Shown one piece after another: positions 12,713 to 24,675 of a DNA stretch of 64,000 nt. Made by a program: the position numbers and the translations under genes. Under the pieces are notes generated by a model. That model made no database searches. It was not told the origin of the DNA and saw only the letters and a program-made list of their open reading frames with translations. Each line of letters starts with the position of its first letter. Position 1 is the first letter of the stretch. The stretch is from Toxorhynchites rutilus septentrionalis (taxonomy: Eukaryota > Arthropoda > Insecta > Diptera > Culicidae). The stretch covers positions 146,386,556 through 146,450,555 of the forward strand of contig NC_073746.1 of the NCBI RefSeq assembly GCF_029784135.1. The letters are read 5' to 3'.

Positions 12713-13420
12713 GACGTAGAGCTACGTCTTTCAGGAAGGGCACCAAATCAGAAAACAGGTCACGTTTTTATGAAATAAAGTTAACGTTTATAACTATTTT
12801 CACTGTGAACGAATTCTCATGATTTACATACCAATCGAGTCAGATATTCTCTAAGATTTGTTTGATATGCTATGCATTACAATTCACTAATCTCTAAACG
12901 GTTTAAATTCAAGAAAACTGAAAGAATTTACTTTACTCATGATAATGAGTCTTATTTCGCCCGTATTTCGATTGCTTATAACTAGAATATTTCTTAATAG
13001 ATCGGAAAGATGTTTGCATCAATTGATAGGAAATACTTCTACGCGTCTATCACAATTAATTTAATGTTATTTTTCATGAGATGAGCAATTAAATAACTGT
13101 AAAATGTCAAGCGTTATCTCAACGCTCTAACTGCCAAGTTTTGATTGGCCCGATTTACAGTTTCCCCAACACAGACTTCAAAATGGAAATCCGCTTTGCA
13201 AATATATATTCAACTTTTAGAGGCGAATGAACTGCAAAGTTTAAAGCCTCTTAAAAACAAAGAAAGAAAGAAATATTCAAGTCGGGGGTATTTTTGTTCC
13301 CACCGAGCTGTGTTTCCCTAACACGGACTTCATGTGCCCGGGGGAATCCGCTTTGCAAATACATGCAAGTCGGGGGTATTTTTTGGTGTTGAGTACTTTT
13401 CTGCCCATGTTTGTATAGGA
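12713..13420 (+). mobile_element. GACGTAG-terminus element, copy with minisatellite-like body
   Basis: Starts at TTTT-GACGTAGAGCTACGTCTTTC, a variant of the palindromic terminus of the histone-carrying elements. The next 450 bp match the terminal block of those elements. The clearest piece is GCATCAATTGATAGGAAATA followed by TCTACGCGTCTATCA near 13018, against 35,200 and, reversed, 27,640 and 61,930. Then come about one and a half repeats of a roughly 85-95-bp unit (CCTAACACGGACTTC..GGGGGAATCCGCTTTGCAAA). A 59-bp retroposon tail is inserted at 13,214. The far end could not be found, so the right boundary is where similarity to the 26-27 kb copy stops. Confidence 0.6.
13214..13272 (+). mobile_element. 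5'-truncated retroposon tail with 3' hairpin
   Basis: Insertion reading CTTTTAGAGGCGAATGAACT..AAAGCCTCTT followed by (AAAG)n. It is flanked by direct copies of ATATTCAA (13,206-13,213 and 13,273-13,280). The uninterrupted form of the host repeat is seen at the other copies of this unit. TTAGAGGC..GCCTCTTAA forms a stem, as expected for the 3' recognition hairpin of a non-LTR retrotransposon. The same tail, with a longer body, sits at 35,522-35,720. Confidence 0.65.
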
Positions 13421-16400
13421 GACTTAAACGACAAAATGAAAAAATCGACTTTTTCGTTGTTTTGCATTCTACACAATGTAATACGTTTGCTCAACATGCA
13501 AACAAACATTTTTTGTTCGAAAACATTTGAGCTATCTTGAAAAAAAAAACGTTTCCGAAAAATCACTGTTTGTTCCATACAGCTTTCATACATCATTCGA
13601 AAATCAACGATTGTCAGTATTATGTGCTAAATCTACATTTGAATCACATTCTTTGAAGAGTTCAAACATGCCTGTCACGATAGTGCCTTATTACTTAGTG
13701 TTTCCTAATAGATGAATAGAAGAAACCATTGAAACGCTGCTCATATAATTACTATTTTCTGTACACGATGAAAGAGAAGCAATTTAATGTTATAATTACC
13801 TTAATATCTGCACTTGAATCTTCAAGTAGATAATGAAACAATCAGATCAGCAGTAACATTAAAATAATATTGGTTTTTAGCATTATAACTCCTCGGATTC
13901 AACATTGAATTATTCCACATACTCAGCATTTACTCATACCGTTAGAGTAAGTCACTCCACCATCTTTATGCGATTGATCGTGATATCGATAAATTATGTT
14001 GCTAAAATTATCAACATTGCAGACTGTCTTTACAAATTTAATTAATTGAAAAAACACGAACCTGCTGTTCTAATCATATCTCAGAGTATTCTTCGGGAAA
14101 AAAGTACTATCGCAACAAATCAAGAGCAAACCAGACATTTCACTAAATTTCTTCCAAACCTTTTTGATTTTCTACGATAATAACTGAATCTACCGACGAA
14201 GACGTTTTGACTATTATCGGAAATGTAAATACTAACGCTACAAACAGTGCAACCTGGTGATTACGTCTAGCTATGCGGACAAATGTTCATTGAAACGATT
14301 GATTGTCCACATAAATAGACGCAAGCGTTTTCCGAATAGAAAAACATCACCTAGGCTCTCTTTTTGCCGATTAAATTCTTCAACTGGACAGATCATTTCA
14401 TCGGAAATTTGCATGGTTATGCTTGTAGGCAAAAAAAACATCAAAAATGCGTTTCCCAACAATAATGCTGTTGTCGATTACGTCTCCTATTCAATCATGG
14501 GCAGTTTTGTACTCGCTTGTCGTTGTGCAGATCGGAATATGTGTCCCTAAAACGTACTTTTCAACTGAGAATCGTCATTTCAGATACTAGGGGTAAATGA
14601 ACTTTCGGGGTTCGAGAACTACGTAAGCATGGGATGTGCATTAATTTCAGAGAGAAATGTAAAATACAATGATCATTTGGCATCATATCAAACATCAAAG
14701 GACGTTCATCAAATTTACATGTAACGAAGAACATAATCTATTACAAAAATTTCGATGCATTCTAAAACAATATTCGAAGTGGTAAACAAGTGGATTGCAT
14801 AATATAATTGCCTAGTTCTACATCGAAAATATGCGATCGTGTCCTAGATACAACTCCTTACTATTTTTTATTCTATTAAGTGTGTATCTTGTGTCTTACA
14901 AAAACTTTAGTACGTGAAAGCTGGTTGTTATTAGTTCAGCTAGGAAAATATTTTCTTAATGTTGAGATTTTTTTTAGGAAATATAATAGTATATTAAACA
15001 AAAACTATGTTACCCTGAAACTTCTCGCTGGATGATTGTGTTTGTGAAAGCGCGAGGAATTTCTTTCTCGCTTCCTTCGCTGTGCCGCATACATAAGCGT
15101 TGGCAGTGTGCCGTTCTGCTGAGCTTGGCTCGCAAGCGTGGTGCGTTTAGTTGCATGGGAGAGTATACATATATGATTTTGTGTGCTTTGCGTGTGACAT
15201 TTTGTTGTTGCAGCACATCTGACTAATAATGCTACAACCATTTCATTCTGTTTAGCTTTTCTTGTGTGGAGATGGTGATAATTACAAAAGAATAACTTCG
15301 AATAACATCTGAAAACCTCACAATTCGCATCTGCTGCGCTAATGTTCTTTATCACCAATGCTGAATGGTTCAGCAATTTAGCGTCAATAAAATTCAGTCG
15401 GTTGAAATGACAAAAAATAAGTTTGCTCATCGTCATTTCAGTTATGAATGGTTAGAATTTTGGTTGAACACCTGTGCCGAGTGAGCAAACCTAAACTGTG
15501 GGAGCAAGTTTTGCTGTGAAGTACCGCTCGTTACTGTTCATTCGCCAATTGAATAACCTGTGTACAAAAAGTGAGTTTCATGTGTTTCACATTCTGATCG
15601 CGGATATGTTTTATGAATAACCATAAAATAGATAGGAGTATTACTTTTCTCAACACCCATCTTCACTGGCCGATAGCTTCCTTTTTAACACATAAATCCA
15701 ATTTTCACTGAAACAAAGCTTTTACGCAATATTAACGCTCTGTCTAGGATTAAGGTGAACGAATACCGTGCCGAATATCAGCATTTCTCATTTCCATAAC
15801 CTTCAACCGGATATTTGACGTTTCTTTCGGTAGCGCCAGCGCGATTCCGAATTATTAGAGTTTATTGTGTGGTGCACTTTATCTGAAAGGCATTTTTCCT
15901 CTGCAATTTTTGGTACCCATTCGTGTTCGAGAATGTCACCCCGAGGTGATACCTTTTTGTTGTTCATTCTTCAGCACGGAGAGAAAGATGATACGTCAGC
16001 GTACATGCGCCACCGGAAACGAAATTTGCGAGGCCATTATTTCCGAAACAACGTTTCGTTATGCATTTTTACGCTTCCTGAATCTACATGCGGATACAGA
16101 TCGCTGTTCACCTTTTTCAACGGTTCCGTTACCGCGGGACAGAAGGATGGTATGAAAAACAAATTTCAGGTCAATGGATATTTTCCAAATAAATATTCAT
16201 TTATTATTTATCTACGAAATTTATTATCAGAAAGTTAAAATCAAACATGACTATTTGTAACTACCTGTTTGTTGAAGATTTGCCAATGAAATGATATATC
16301 CTTATTTCGATGAGAATGTGAGAATTATAATTCTTCCAAAAACATATAGAAATAAATCAATATCAAAATTCACCAACCGTGATCGTCATGTTTGACTTAA

Positions 16401-17059
16401 ATTGAACCTACCTAGGTACATGAAGACCTACTTCAATAATACAGGAGAAACGATTTTCAGCAACCAGCCTTTATTCAGATTGGTCAATTGACTCAAAGAT
16501 ATTGTCCTATCGTGAATAGAGTCATGCAAGACTGAATCTAAATTGTGATATCTGCATTTCAACTAGCGACAATGTCCACGCTTGTCCACGGAGAGGGGGG
16601 AGGGGGTATAGATCAAGTCCACGTGGACAGGATGATGGATGATTTTTTTTTTCAAATACAACGAGAATTTCAATACTCTTCGTATTTATCAAAAAACGGA
16701 TTGCGCCACCTGAGAGTGCTGCCGAGTCAAACATTCATATATATTTTCTCATATCATTGATCTTCTTCAGTGAAACTTTGAATGAAGCTATTTCCTATTA
16801 TAGAACTTTTATATTTACGGGGTATGTACCCGCATAGTTCAAATCTATAAAAATTAAACGATTCCATAATGGTTGAGATTTCATGATATGCGTAAATGAT
16901 TTCTCATGAAATATAATTTTCTTTACATTTTGTTATATCTCAAGAACAGTTAGTCTTAGGATATAAATGTCTATATATATTCATACAGAATTACAGAATT
17001 TCATAATTTCCACTAGTCAAAAAAATGAGCCAGTACTCTGATAAAAATATACGTGGAAT
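13421..17059. other. unassigned DNA
   Basis: Short open frames only: 14257-14550, 15005-15436 (minus) and 15865-16155, with an overlapping longer frame to 16238. None carries a recognisable domain, and the 15.0-16.2 kb frames overlap each other on different frames or strands. That stretch is visibly less AT-rich than its surroundings, with regularly spaced stop-free segments, and could be an old repeat or a host exon or promoter. I cannot decide. Confidence 0.3.
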
Positions 17060-17677
17060 TAGGTAGCTGATTCGGAATATTTCAGGATGTGATAGAGGAT
17101 CATATTTGATGAAAAAATTCTACGCATATGGTCAATTCTCTACTAGAGTTGTTGAACTTTCCTTGAGTCGAATTTTATGTCTTGAACTGTCTCTAATTTA
17201 GAAAGTACGCTACTTAGAATAATTATGTTACTCATTTGAAAGACAAGAAATTTTTTCGTAGAATGCAGTTGTAGAACATTTATATTAATGGAACCAAGTA
17301 ACTTTTAGAGGTAGAAATGAAACCAGAATTTTTGTGTTTTTATGGGTTTTTATAAATTTTCCAAAAACGCATGATAAACTGGATGTTTTATCAACCAAAT
17401 TGAAGCCCTCCAACCATTCTATAATTCTTTCCTTTCCAGCACACTGTCTTGCACTAATTTAAATGATTCACAACATAACTTTATGCAAAATTTTTCTCAA
17501 ATGGAAGAATTGAATTGTGCTAAGCAGCGTAATTTTTAAATTTAAGTCAGTTTAAGGCAAAAGAGACGGTCTTACGGAAAAGTTCAACAATTCTTTCGTA
17601 GATAAGATTTGACCATAAGCGTGGGAGTTTTTTTTTATCAAATATGATCACCTGAAATATTCCGAATCAGCTATCTA
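17060..17677. mobile_element. MITE of about 618 bp with about 50-bp inverted ends
   Basis: The left end TAGGTAGCTGATTCGGAATA..GATCATATTTGATGAAAAAA is mirrored at the right by TTTTTTATCAAATATGATCA..TATTCCGAATCAGCTATCTA. The interior has no open frame of note. A diverged relative of the interior is found at 9,400-9,650. Confidence 0.7.
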
Positions 17678-18800
17678 ACAATTTGTATATAACAATATTT
17701 CAAACAGATATAATGTATTTATGAGCAAGTTTTCTTAGCATTTCTCGCGAGCATTTTGGAATCCATCTAGACACTCAATGAAGAATGGTCAATAGGCAGT
17801 TGAAAAATTAAAAAAAATACACTGAATTCTTTTTTTAAATACGCTATTAGTACTCTCTTCAAATTCCCGGAACCATTGCGGAAAAGGTTTCGTATTGCGC
17901 TGACTACTTAAAGTGAATCGAGTGTGTAAATGAACCGATATTTCCTGTGACCGATCCTACTCCGGAGCGGGCAAAAACCTACATTCAACAAAAAATAGAG
18001 AAACAAAATGCGACATCGACAATTTTGGGTGATTTTTGAAACGCTGTAACCCTGTTATAAAATAATGCATTCATCAAAGCAACAACTGGACCTTGTATAA
18101 AATATTTTCAAGTTTGCAGTGGGCGGATTTGACCATCGATTTGCGGTGTGTTCATTATTTCTTGAAATATTCCTGATTCAAAATTCGATAGAAAATACCT
18201 CTGTAGTAAATAGTTCTACTGAAACTTTCTATGAATCAAATGGAACGAAATAACCAGGTTGATTGGATTCTTATTGGGAATGCATTTTTAAAATTTATAG
18301 AAACTTTGAAAGCAAACCGAAAACGTTTTATCTTTTCTTGCAATATCTTTTGTCTACAACTCATATACACATTGAACTAAAATATATACGTACGATATCA
18401 GTGAACCAGAAATTTGTAGTTCAAAAATGCTGTATTTTTTGTCTTCATGTCAACATTTATATCGAAACTACAAGCGTTTCGAAATCGCTTAGAAATTTCG
18501 ACCCTTTACTCTTCAATCCTTTGTCAGATGAAGATCTACAGATATTTCTTTTCTTGAAATGCTTTTTAATTGATAGAAAAAAATCTATGCATATCAAATT
18601 GTTCTGTTTGTTTTTGTGCGCATTAACTCGAAAAGTTCGCTACTGATGTTATGACATAATATAAAATCCATTTCAAGGATTGTTGTTGCTGATGCCAACA
18701 CCTCAAGAAGTTTTATGATTTTCAGATGGAATAAGCATACTTCTAAAGTAAAGCTTTGAACGTAAATCAACTTTTAGTACTGAATGCTTATTCTATGTGG
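17678..18800. other. unassigned AT-rich DNA
   Basis: One 127-codon plus-strand frame (18263-18646) with no motif I recognise. Its composition looks like ordinary AT-rich noncoding sequence. No transposon ends seen. Confidence 0.3.
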
Positions 18801-18802
18801 TA

Positions 18803-20026
18803 AAGGGTGTGTCACATCAAATTGCATCACGGAAAAAACGCTGTAGAAATTTAATTTTTAGGAATTATATCTTCAGCTTTCGCTTATAATCAGATAAGAG
18901 TGTATAGATCACGTTGGTCATGCTTCACTGTCAATTTTTCGTAAATTTGGAAAAATGTCGTCGAACGAAAAAGAGCGTCGTGAATTAATCCTGCGCACTC
19001 ATTTCGAGAATCCGGAGTTGTCACATCGGGACATCGGTAAGATGCTGGGAATCGTCCAATCCACGGTCAGCAGAGTACTAAAACGATACTTCGAGAACCT
19101 AACCATCGACCGGAAGGTGAAGAACAGCAAAAATGGATGCTCCGTCAGTGAAAAAGATCACAAGCGCGTAGTTAAGCAGTTTAGACGTGATCCGAGAAGT
19201 TCGGTCCGGGATGTCGCCAATAAGCTGAATTTGTCAAGTTCATTCGTCCAGCGGACCAAGCAGCGGGAGGGCCTGCGTACATACAAGGTTCAGAAGGCTC
19301 CTAACCGCGACGAAAGGCAAAACATGGACGACGAAACCTACGGCAAAGCGGACTTTCGTCAGCTGCCGGGCCTGTTGTTCTTCTCCGCATTCAGCGATCC
19401 GGAGGAGATTCGCAAGCAGACACTATCCAAGTTTGCCAAAAAGTACATGGTGTGGCAAGCGATCTGCTCTTGCGGAAAGCGGAGCGCCCCCTTCGTGATT
19501 ACCGGCACGGTAAACGGGCAGGTTTACCTTAAAGAGTGCCTACAGAAGCGCTTACTACCACTATTGAAGCAGCACGAGGGCCCGACCATCTTCTGGCCGG
19601 ATCTCGCTTCGTGCCACTATTCAAAGGACGTGTTGGAGTGGTACGAAGACAACGGGGTCACCTTCGTCCCAAAGGAAATGAACCCGCCCAACGCGCCGGA
19701 GCTTCGCCCAATAGAGAAATATTGGGCGATTATGAAGCAGGCCCTCCGGAAGAACCCAAAAGTTGTCAAATCGGAGGCGGACTTCAAGAGAAAATGGATT
19801 TCTGTTCAAAAAAAAACTACAACCTGACGTTGTGCAGAACCTTATGGACGGGGTAAAGAGGAAGGTGCGAGCATACGGGCTTGGGCTCGAAGTATGAATA
19901 AAAAGAAAATGCCAAAAGTTGTTTAATAGTTTTTATTTTACTGTCTAAAATTTTCAAAAGGATCGGTCTACTGGGCGAATTTCTACAGCGTTTTTTCCGT
20001 GATGCAATTTGATGTGACACACCCTT
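18803..20026 (+). mobile_element. ITmD37E-type transposon, copy 2 (1,224 bp, internally deleted)
   Basis: Same inverted ends as copy 1, bordered by TA at 18,801-18,802 and 20,027-20,028. It is about 75 bp shorter than the full-length 1,299 bp because of deletions inside the transposase gene. Confidence 0.95.
18955..19897 (+). pseudogene. DD37E transposase, copy 2, two internal deletions and a frameshift
   Basis: Starts MSSNEKERRELILRTHF and aligns with the other copies. A 22-codon in-frame deletion joins RQNM directly to DDETYGKADF, removing the linker before the first catalytic aspartate. The break lies at a short direct repeat, ATGG, present at both ends of the lost segment in copy 4. A second deletion removes EDK (FFSAFSDPEEIRK). 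The oligo-A run in VQKKLQPD has nine As instead of eight. This shifts the frame, so translation ends VQKKTTT at 19827, and the last 26 residues lie in another frame up to 19897. All three catalytic acidic residues are still present. Deletion of the interdomain linker plus the lost C-terminus should inactivate it. Confidence 0.92.
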
Positions 20027-20028
20027 TA

Positions 20029-23000
20029 TTTGTCACTTGTGTTTTAGGTGGTGAAGGCTAGTTACGCGGAATGGAGTATGTTTTATTTCGTATTTATTTA
20101 GCTTTTTTGTTAACATTTTGAATATGGTCTTGTGTTGTGTGTTTAAGAAACAAAAGATAAACAAACAACAATTCTCCCGCCTGATGGTGTTTTTGGAACG
20201 AAATTCTGACGTATCCAGAGGATGTAAATTTGTTTATTTGGATTCGGTAAATGCGCTATGGGATGTAATAAAAGATTAGAAATGTAGTTCCCGTAGGCCC
20301 ATTGAAACATGGCTATGGTCTACTTCCGATTGTCCTGAATGAACAGATTTTTTTTTGTTTCTTTTTTTAGGATTAGGATTAGGAAGAGAGAGTTGCAACA
20401 CCATAAAATGGCAATGGAGGCCACTGGCCCAAATACGATGATTATGATTGATTATGTATAATATTGATTTGTTGATATTTTGAATATAAAATAATAACTG
20501 TAAAGTTTTTCCAACATTGCAGAGCTAGTTTTTTTGTAATTCACACATTCACAATTGGCGGACCAGACCAGAATCAGGACGATAGTTATAACATTTTACG
20601 TTATAGATATTTTCAACGGTATTGTTTTGAAGACATACTTTGAATGGAAGAATATTAAAAAGTGACATACAAGGAAAAAATGAGTCTATCATTGCAAAGC
20701 ATTCACAAGATACTGTTTTTAAATTCCTCTCTAGTTTTTTTTCTGTAATTTTGACATCCGTCTAGAGAAAATCTGAATCACTTTCCGCTTTTATCAAATT
20801 GCTTGAAACCCATCAGATGTTTTCTATGAGGATTATGCTTCTGACCGAAGCTGCTGACCAGTTTTTGTTTGAATAATTAAATCAAACCACATGTCCCGTA
20901 TATCAAATTACACGAAAATGAGAAGGATAAGAGAATTGATCTTCAGAATCTCATATGGGAGTGGCTCAGATTATACTGATCGTGAGGTGGATAAATTCTG
21001 AGGTGGTTTGTTCTGAGAAATGGAAGATAATATTATTCATCAAAATTGTAGAAACGGTTCATAGAAAATCATTCTGAATATTTCTCACTATTCAAACGAG
21101 TAAGACAGAGCCAAGAACAAGAGTATGCGGGATTTCGATAATTAAACATAATAGTCATGTTTTATCTCTTGTTCAACAACTACATTATTCCTGAGTTTTG
21201 TGTTGTCGTTCACGAGATGATTGAAATAAAAGAACTATAATGTTGTACATAAAATACTCTAATAACTAAATTTATTCATCTTCATAAAAACGTGTATTGT
21301 ACGAAAGACAATGATGAAGTGAACACATAGTGTGCTTCATCTACCCGGAAACGACAACTCTCCGCTCTATTGTTTCACTCGTGACGTCGATACAAGTGAC
21401 AGTTGAATCTGTCACTGGCGAGCCCAAGTGGTAGATCCTCTGTGGTATTACCAGTTGTCTCCAACACTGAGCAACCAAGTATTCCTCCTCATTTTTGAGC
21501 CAGCATTTGATTCAACAAACTAATCATCGAGGTATAATCGCAAACTTGTCATTCTAAAATATGCGATTAATTAAATGGAATATTATCTCATATGCTGTAT
21601 TAATTTCACCTACATAACGCTCAAACGTCCGAAATTATGTAACCGACACAACGTTCAAACACCCGAAATTATGCAACCAACATGTCTCTTATAGACTGGA
21701 ATGAACACTTTCACTTCACGGAGTTCATTTTTACACGCAACTGTCCGTGACAATGATGATGGACACAAAAAGATTAAGTGAAGTGTAAGTGACGTGAAAG
21801 CGTGCGTGGCAGTAATGTTCGTGATCAGGCCCTATGTTTGTGGGATGCCAGAATCCCGCTTTGCTATCCGTCGTTGAAGAATGTTGATCGCAGTTGATCC
21901 TTGACATCGTTAATCCATCCACTTTCGTGTTTAACTCATGTTAGGTATGCGTGACTGTTTTGAACAATTTCCTTGCCGTCGATGACCATCATGGAATTAG
22001 ACTCAGTCGAAACCTCACTCAAGGTTGGATAAAAACTCCCGTGTGTTCACTCCGGCCCAGCAGCAGGAATTTGTCAGTCATCCGGTAAGGCTTGATAACC
22101 GTCTGGATTTCGTATTGACAGAAAAAACCATGTGATACACCCTTTCGATAAGAAAACATAATTACTAGCTGAGTTTTAGAGTTCGGATTCGGAGCCATTC
22201 GTTCCGCAAACCTATCGCCATATCAGCAGCGAGAGTTATGGGGTTCAATAATTTATCTGCAAACAGATTTTTCTTGCAGTTGCGATAAAAGAATTTATTT
22301 GTATTTTATGTTTCTAAGTCTGTGCAATCCAAATACCATTCGCTCGCAACTATCCTCCCTACTCCCTCCTCAAGTGTTCATATAGTATACGATTATCATC
22401 CTAGTGGTTTGAGATCATTGTGACAAGTTTTTATACGTTTCTCTCAAGTTGTCGATTTGACCCGTACTCCAATTTATTTCCACTAAAAACACTACTTTTC
22501 GTATTCTATCAAAAATCGGATTCTATTCACTAAATGATCATCAGATTTTCTGTAGATTCTGTAGAATGGTTCATGAAGAGTTAACGAGAGGTTCTGTGAC
22601 GATTTGAAGTCAAAGAAACATGGGAGGTCTTGAAAATATGTGGAAAACCTTAGGGTGTCGGTTTTACTCTGAGTTCCCCTATAACATTTTATCCTAGGAC
22701 TAACTGTAAGTGCTCAAGTATGTTTGGCGGGTGAGATCTTGTGTGATTGGTGGTGACCTATTGGTGACTTATTGGTGACTTATTGGTGATTTTTGGGGGA
22801 TTATATGTTTCCGTTCTGCGAATAGTATAATTCGTAGATTATTTCTTTGGAGATGATGGTTTTGGAAGCTTTGGAGATGTAATATTTCGAGAAATACTGA
22901 AATACTTATGCTCGCACAGAGCGGCGCAAATCATTATCCAAACAGCGAAGCAATCAAATTTGCAAATTGGCTCTCAGTCTCAGCATTAACATGTACTGTT

Positions 23001-23103
23001 GTTTGCTCGCTATCTAGAAAGACACTGAAACACTGAACTTATCAAATATCCAAGTAGTTTACTTAGTAAATATCCAAGTAGTTTACTTATTAAATATCCA
23101 AGT
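20029..23103. other. unassigned DNA with minor tandem duplications
   Basis: No gene recognised. Small features: a three-copy 25-bp direct repeat (TATCCAAGTAGTTTACTTA) at 23,045-23,110; GTGACTTATTG repeats at 22,750-22,790; a duplicated CGTTCAAACACCCGAAATTATG-type unit at 21,620-21,690; and a possible MITE end at 21,800-21,830 (GTGATCAGGCCCTA). TTAGGATTAGGATTAGG at 20,370 is too short to mean anything. Confidence 0.4.
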
Positions 23104-23118
23104 AGTTTACGACATATT

Positions 23119-24675
23119 AGAGCCAATCGTATTTTTTAGGAAAAATACTTTTTTTATCCCATTTATTTATTTCAGGTTCATTAGCATTTTAGCTGTAACA
23201 GAGCCGAATTTTAATTGTGTACATGTCACATGGTTATCATATCTATAATTAGCACATTACACAGTTGCCATTCGCCAGTATTCCTTCTATACCATTACAT
23301 ATGATACATTCACACAGTAGCCATTTAGGCGTAAGAGTTATTCTTTCTGTTCTTCTATTATCCAGTTGGACCACCGGACAGCGGAGACAGTTGATTGATC
23401 ATTGTTGAGTTATTTATAGAACAGTAGCCCGATGTGTCTGCAGGGCAGAGCAGTTGTATGGATGAATCGATCTTATTTCGACCGTGGATCGATCTCCATC
23501 GCTGATGATTGTTGCATAGACGTAGCTATTCTGTAACAAAACAAAGATGGTCAATGAGGGCCCTGAGTTTTGAACTCACGATCGATCGCTTACTAAGCGA
23601 ACGCGTAACCAATGTGGCTACGGAGACCCCCCGAAAAATACTTCAGTCGCAGAAATTTAAATTTTGTTTCCGTTATTATTGATTGTATTTGTTGTTTTTT
23701 TATGGTTTTCATGGTCTCGGGACCAAAAGCGCTATATTTTTTTATATTATTCTAGAAAGCATAGGGTTTTTATACATAAAATATCTCATAATCAGAGATG
23801 TGTTCTTTTTGGTTTTTAAGTTATAATTTTTCAAATTTAACCGATGGTTCAAAAAATCATTTTCCACCTTTATCCCAAAAATGACTTTCTCCAAAAATTT
23901 ATAACTTTTGAACTACTGTACCGATGTACCGATTCAGATGAATGATATACCAAATTAAAGCACTTTAGCTAGCTTTCATTGAAAAAATACCGCACTAGCG
24001 AATAAATTGGATTCTAGTTGCATAGATCCAGTATAGTCGCATAGAAATTTTGAACGAAGACTAAAAACATGTTAACTTTGAAAAAATCATAGCTTATAAA
24101 CGAAGAAGAACACGTCTCTGATTTTTGGATATGTTATGTAAAAAGATACAATGAATAATCACGGAAACAAAACTCATTTTCTTCGCAAATGTAATATTTT
24201 TCTCAAGCTCATTGGCTTTAATTTGATATATAGATCATCTAAATGGGTCTAGTAGCTCAAAAGATATGATTTTTTTTTTGAGAATAGGAAAAAGAGGCAA
24301 AAATTGATATCCCGAACTATCGGTTAACTTTGAAAACACATAATTTAAAAAAGAAAAAAAGAACACATCTCTGATTTTGAGATATTTTATGTAAAAAATC
24401 CTCAGTTTTCTAGAAAATATAAAAAATATAGTGCCTTTGGACCCGAGACCATAAAAACCATAAAAAATAAATACAATCAATAATAACGGAAACAAAATAT
24501 AAATTTTCTGCGACTGAAGTATTTTTTCCTAAAAATACGAGGTGATTGGCTTCAATTTGATATTTCGATCATTAAAATCGGTCTAGTAGTTCAAAAGTTA
24601 TGAATAGAAGTTGAAAAAAGACATTTTGGGAAAAAAGTGAAAAAAGCGATTTTTCGGACCACCCTAACACGGAAA
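23119..24675. repeat. inverted-repeat element of the TTAGGGTGGTCCGAAAAAT family, split by a SINE
   Basis: After ignoring the SINE, the left part (AGCCAATCGTATTTTTTAGG..CTTCAGTCGCAG..GTTTCCGTTATTATTGATTG..GGTCTCGGGACC) is the reverse complement of 24,420-24,560 (GGACCCGAGACC..CAATCAATAATAACGGAAAC..CTGCGACTGAAG..CCTAAAAATACG). The right side runs on to CGGACCACCCTAACACGG near 24,672. Relatives lie at 55.9-56.8 kb, with the same CATGGTCTCGGGACCAAAA and GTTCAAAAATTATGAA blocks. AT-rich and noncoding. Confidence 0.6.
23151..23632 (-). mobile_element. tRNA-related SINE, Feilai-like, with 11-bp target duplication
   Basis: On the minus strand it starts GGGGGGTCTCCGTAGCCACA. It has a pol III A box (TAGCCACATTGG) and B box (GAGTTCAAAACTC) about 30 bp apart, then a tRNA-unrelated body ending in AATAAATAAATGGGATAAAA. 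The direct repeat GAAAAATACTT flanks it exactly (23,140-23,150 and 23,633-23,643). It is not a functional tRNA gene: the 3' half of the acceptor stem (GGCCCTC) does not pair with the 5' half. The family name is from memory of mosquito tRNA SINEs. Confidence 0.85.

Noticed and set aside
15865..16238. Overlapping 96- and 123-codon frames in a less AT-rich stretch
   Set aside because: Two frames of the same DNA are open, which suggests composition and not selection. I recognise no domain and cannot call a gene.
20366..20385. TTAGGATTAGGATTAGG as telomere-type repeat
   Set aside because: Only three near-units, with a 6-bp period (GGATTA), and culicine mosquitoes are not known for TTAGG telomeres.
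23555..23632. tRNA gene with anticodon-like TTAGTAA loop (minus strand)
   Set aside because: The acceptor stem does not pair and the body runs on into a SINE with its own target duplication. It is the tRNA-related head of a SINE.
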